Below, in pieces: positions 20,535 to 22,663 of a stretch of DNA of 22,663 nucleotides. A model generated the notes under the pieces. It was not told the DNA's origin, did not search any database, and was given only the letters and a program-made list of their open reading frames with translations. This DNA is from PALSA-607 sp036510735 (lineage in GTDB: Bacteria; Actinomycetota; Actinomycetes; Acidothermales; Acidothermaceae), in the NCBI GenBank assembly GCA_036510735.1, contig DATCDK010000214.1, positions 1-22,663 on the forward strand. Direction: 5' to 3'. The number at the start of each line of letters is the position of its first letter. The stretch's first letter is position 1. Made by a program: the position numbers and the translations under genes.

Positions 20535-22166
20535 GTGTCGACCCTGACTGCCCGAGGCATCCGCGTCGCGTTCGGCGCCCGCGAAGTGCTTTACGGCGTC
20601 GACGCGACGATCGGGGCCGGCGATCGGGTCGGACTCATCGGACCCAACGGTGCCGGCAAGTCGACGCTGCTGCGGGTGCTCGCCGGCGAGATCGTGCCCG
20701 ACGCCGGCACTGTCTCGTCGTCGGGCACCGTCGGTCTCCTTCCGCAGGAACCGGATCGCCGGTCAGGCGAAACCCTGCTCGCCTACCTCGGCCGACGGAC
20801 CGGCGTCGCACCCGCGGAAACAGCAATGCAAGCGGCGGCCGACAGCTTGGCGTCGGCGTCGCCCGACGCAGCACAGGTCTACGACGAGGCGTTGCAGCGC
20901 TGGCTCGACCTCGGCGGCGGTGACTTCGACAGCCGCGCGGCGCAGGTGCTCGCGGACCTCGGGCTCGACCGCGCGGCGCTGGCGGTCGAGACAGCAGGCC
21001 TCTCCGGCGGGCAGATGGCGCGGGCGTCGCTGGCCGCCGTCCTGCTTAGTCGTTACGACATCTTGCTGCTCGACGAGCCGACGAACGATCTCGACCTCGA
21101 TGGACTGGCGCGGCTCGAAGACTTCGTTCTTGGACGGCGGGGTGGGCTCGCGGTGGTGAGCCACGACCGCGAATTCCTGGCTCGTACGATCACCGAGGTC
21201 ATCGAACTCGACCCGTTCAACGAGCTCACCCGCCAGTTCGACGGCGGCTGGGAGGCGTTCCTCGACGAACGGGAAGTCGCCCGCCGGCACCTGCGCGAAC
21301 AGTTCGACGACTACGCCGACAAGCGTGGTGAGCTGCGCGATCGCATGCAGGCCGCCCGCGAGCAATCCGTGCGAGGAGCGTTGCGCGCCAAGCGCAAGGC
21401 ACCAGACAACGACCGGGCCGCCCGCGGCGCGCGGATCGAGGCCGCGACATCAGGCGCCGCCAAGGTCCGATCGCTGGAAACGCGACTCACCAGGCTGGAC
21501 GCCGAAGCGGTTGCCGAGCCGCGCAAGGAGTGGGAGTTGCGGATCGAGCTGCCGAGCGCGGCGCGGTCGGGCGACATGGTCGCGACCTTGGTCGACGCCG
21601 TCGTTACGCGCGGCGACTTCACCCTCGGACCGGTCACCCTCGATATCCGCTGGGCCGACCGCGTCGCCGTCCTCGGCCCAAACGGCGGCGGCAAGACCAC
21701 CCTCCTGAAGGCACTGCTCGGGCAGCTGCCGTTGACGTCGGGAACCTCTGTACTTGGACCTGGGGTCGTCGTCGGCGAGCTCGACCAGGTGCGCCGCGAA
21801 TTCGCTGGCGATCAGACAGTGGTCGACGTCCTCACTGCGGCGACCACGCTGGTGCCGGAAGAGGCGCGCACTCTGCTGGCGAAATTCGGCCTCAAGGCCG
21901 CCCACGTCGAGCGCCCAGCGGGCTCGCTGTCGCCCGGTGAGCGCACGAGGGCCGGGCTCACGCTGCTCATGGCCCGGCAGACCAACTGCCTTGTGCTCGA
22001 CGAGCCCACGAACCATCTCGATCTTCCGGCGATCGAGCAGCTCGAACAAGCGGTGGCCGCCTATGCCGGCACGCTGCTTCTCGTCAGCCACGACCGTCGC
22101 CTCCTCGAGGCCGTTCCGACGCAGCGCAGGCTCCATGTCGTGCGCGGTCAGGTGCGAGAGGACTGA
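20535..22166 (+). CDS. ABC-F family ATPase
   Basis: This 543-residue protein has two ABC domains in tandem and no membrane helices, so it is of the ABC-F ribosome-associated type. The first domain has Walker A GPNGAGKST (36-44), signature LSGGQ and Walker B LLLDEPTNDLD. The linker with Arg/Lys-rich coiled-coil sequence (RGALRAKRKAPDNDRAARGA) matches the ribosome-contacting arm. The second has Walker A GPNGGGKTT (381-389), LSPGE and LVLDEPTNHLD. Some relatives give resistance to ribosome-targeting antibiotics while others act in translation; sequence alone does not decide. GTG at 20535 is preferred, with AGGA eight bases upstream. Confidence 0.93.
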   Translation: MSTLTARGIRVAFGAREVLYGVDATIGAGDRVGLIGPNGAGKSTLLRVLAGEIVPDAGTVSSSGTVGLLPQEPDRRSGETLLAYLGRRTGVAPAETAMQAAADSLASASPDAAQVYDEALQRWLDLGGGDFDSRAAQVLADLGLDRAALAVETAGLSGGQMARASLAAVLLSRYDILLLDEPTNDLDLDGLARLEDFVLGRRGGLAVVSHDREFLARTITEVIELDPFNELTRQFDGGWEAFLDEREVARRHLREQFDDYADKRGELRDRMQAAREQSVRGALRAKRKAPDNDRAARGARIEAATSGAAKVRSLETRLTRLDAEAVAEPRKEWELRIELPSAARSGDMVATLVDAVVTRGDFTLGPVTLDIRWADRVAVLGPNGGGKTTLLKALLGQLPLTSGTSVLGPGVVVGELDQVRREFAGDQTVVDVLTAATTLVPEEARTLLAKFGLKAAHVERPAGSLSPGERTRAGLTLLMARQTNCLVLDEPTNHLDLPAIEQLEQAVAAYAGTLLLVSHDRRLLEAVPTQRRLHVVRGQVRED

Positions 22167-22194
22167 CCATGACCGGGCGCGTACCTTGGACACC

Positions 22195-22611
22195 GTGGTC
22201 AGGACTGCTTTTCGCTTGCGATGGCTACCTCGCCATGTGCTGGCGCTGGTCCTGATCGCCGCGCTGATCCTGCTCGGCCGCTGGCAGTGGGACGTGTCGG
22301 AGTCACAGCGCGGTGGACTCCAGAACCTGCTCTATGCCTTTCAGTGGTGGGCGATGGCGGGGATGGTTGTCTACGGCTGGTGGCGGCTCTTGCGCGATGA
22401 CGCCTACGGCCGCCCGGCCGCCCGTGTCGCTCCCTCTCGCGCGTCGCTGTCGTCGGCCGAAGCTGACTGGGAGTTCCCGGAGTTCGGCCAGCCCGACGCC
22501 TTCGCGAGCCTGACCGCACAGACCGCGGACGACCGAGACCCTGATCCTGAGCTGGCCGACTACAACGACTACCTCACACGCCTGAACGCCCGGTCGGAGC
22601 GCGCGCGTTGA
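22195..22611 (+). CDS. Two-TM membrane protein of unknown function
   Basis: The 138-residue product has an Arg-rich N-terminus (RLRWLPRH), a helix VLALVLIAALILLGRWQWDV and a second helix WWAMAGMVVYGWWRLL. An acidic, probably disordered cytoplasmic tail follows, with EADWEFPEFGQPDA and DPDPELADYNDYLTRLN. The RW...GRWQWD part recalls the first helix of SURF1-like proteins, but the rest does not. The start is a GTG at 22195 without a clear ribosome-binding site; TTG at 22186 is an alternative. An ATG at 22169 lies in another frame and ends after 28 codons. It overlaps the next gene by four bases (TTGA). Confidence 0.75.
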   Translation: MVRTAFRLRWLPRHVLALVLIAALILLGRWQWDVSESQRGGLQNLLYAFQWWAMAGMVVYGWWRLLRDDAYGRPAARVAPSRASLSSAEADWEFPEFGQPDAFASLTAQTADDRDPDPELADYNDYLTRLNARSERAR

Positions 22612-22663
22612 ATCTGCGATCACCGCTCGACCGCTATCGGCTGCTCGCCTACATCGTGGGAAC
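22608..22663 (+). CDS. DUF3817-like small membrane protein, N-terminal fragment (runs off the window)
   Basis: TTG at 22608 opens a frame whose first 18 residues read MNLRSPLDRYRLLAYIVG. This resembles the beginning of DUF3817 proteins, in which a short basic start is followed by RYR(L/V)LAY and a membrane helix. GGAG stands eight bases before the TTG, and the TTGA overlap with the preceding stop shows coupling. Only the first residues are present, so the family call is tentative. Confidence 0.6.
   Translation, partial: MNLRSPLDRYRLLAYIVG

Noticed and set aside
22169..22255. ATG at 22169 as the start of the gene after the ABC-F ATPase
   Set aside because: This frame stops after 28 codons; the membrane-protein frame is a different one, starting at GTG 22195 or TTG 22186.

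Overview
The window reads as chromosome of a high-GC actinobacterium. The support is the start of mshA (mycothiol synthesis), an HbhA-like lysine-rich surface protein, a two-motif RsiG homologue, a SigL/RslA-type sigma/anti-sigma pair, a short cysteine-rich leader peptide before sulfur genes, and frequent GTG/TTG starts with 4-bp overlaps. Two blocks keep gene orders I know from Mycobacterium tuberculosis: mshA next to a divergent SDR plus XRE-hbhA-DUF2516 (Rv0474-Rv0486 neighbourhood), and ygfZ, nitrobindin, DUF1416, CysA2-type sulfurtransferase and thioredoxin (Rv0811c-Rv0816c neighbourhood). The insertions and the sporulation-type regulator point to a non-mycobacterial lineage. I see no rRNA, tRNA, CRISPR array, phage or transposase gene.

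Layout. 1-762: 5' half of mshA (minus). 920-2172: SDR plus a translationally coupled small helical protein. 2126-3364: polytopic GT-C-like membrane protein. 3436-5922: minus-strand operon XRE regulator, HbhA-like protein, [76-bp palindromic element], aldo/keto reductase, DUF2516. 6076-7767: secreted lipoprotein peptidase of the tripeptidyl-aminopeptidase type. 7771-8334: RsiG-like c-di-GMP-dependent anti-sigma factor. 8335-8652: divergent region with 13-bp tandem repeats and three perfect hairpins. 8653-12114: DUF4388 protein with about 520 residues of five-residue charged repeats. 12219-13917: dtd, convergent ygfZ and an unlisted 44-residue gene. 13918-14431: regulatory stretch with a promoter, a 12-codon ORF and a 17-bp tandem repeat. 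14432-15004: mycothiol-dependent-type DinB-like protein. 15026-17593: sulfur/heme group (nitrobindin, an unlisted 37-residue membrane peptide, second 76-bp palindromic element, DUF1416, sulfurtransferase, DUF4395, cysteine leader peptide). 17625-19444: thioredoxin, RslA-like anti-sigma, SigL-like sigma. 19534-22663: small membrane protein, CGNR-type regulator, ABC-F ATPase, a two-TM protein and the start of a DUF3817 protein.

The clearest system is the sulfur operon leader. A probably leaderless 34-codon peptide with three Cys codons near its end is followed by two mutually exclusive RNA hairpins, one of which hides the Shine-Dalgarno of the first structural gene. Its geometry fits a cysteine-responsive ribosome-stalling switch. 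Other items of note are a pair of 76-bp palindromic elements, 80% identical without gaps, each just downstream of a stop codon, and two short genes hidden in apparent gaps.
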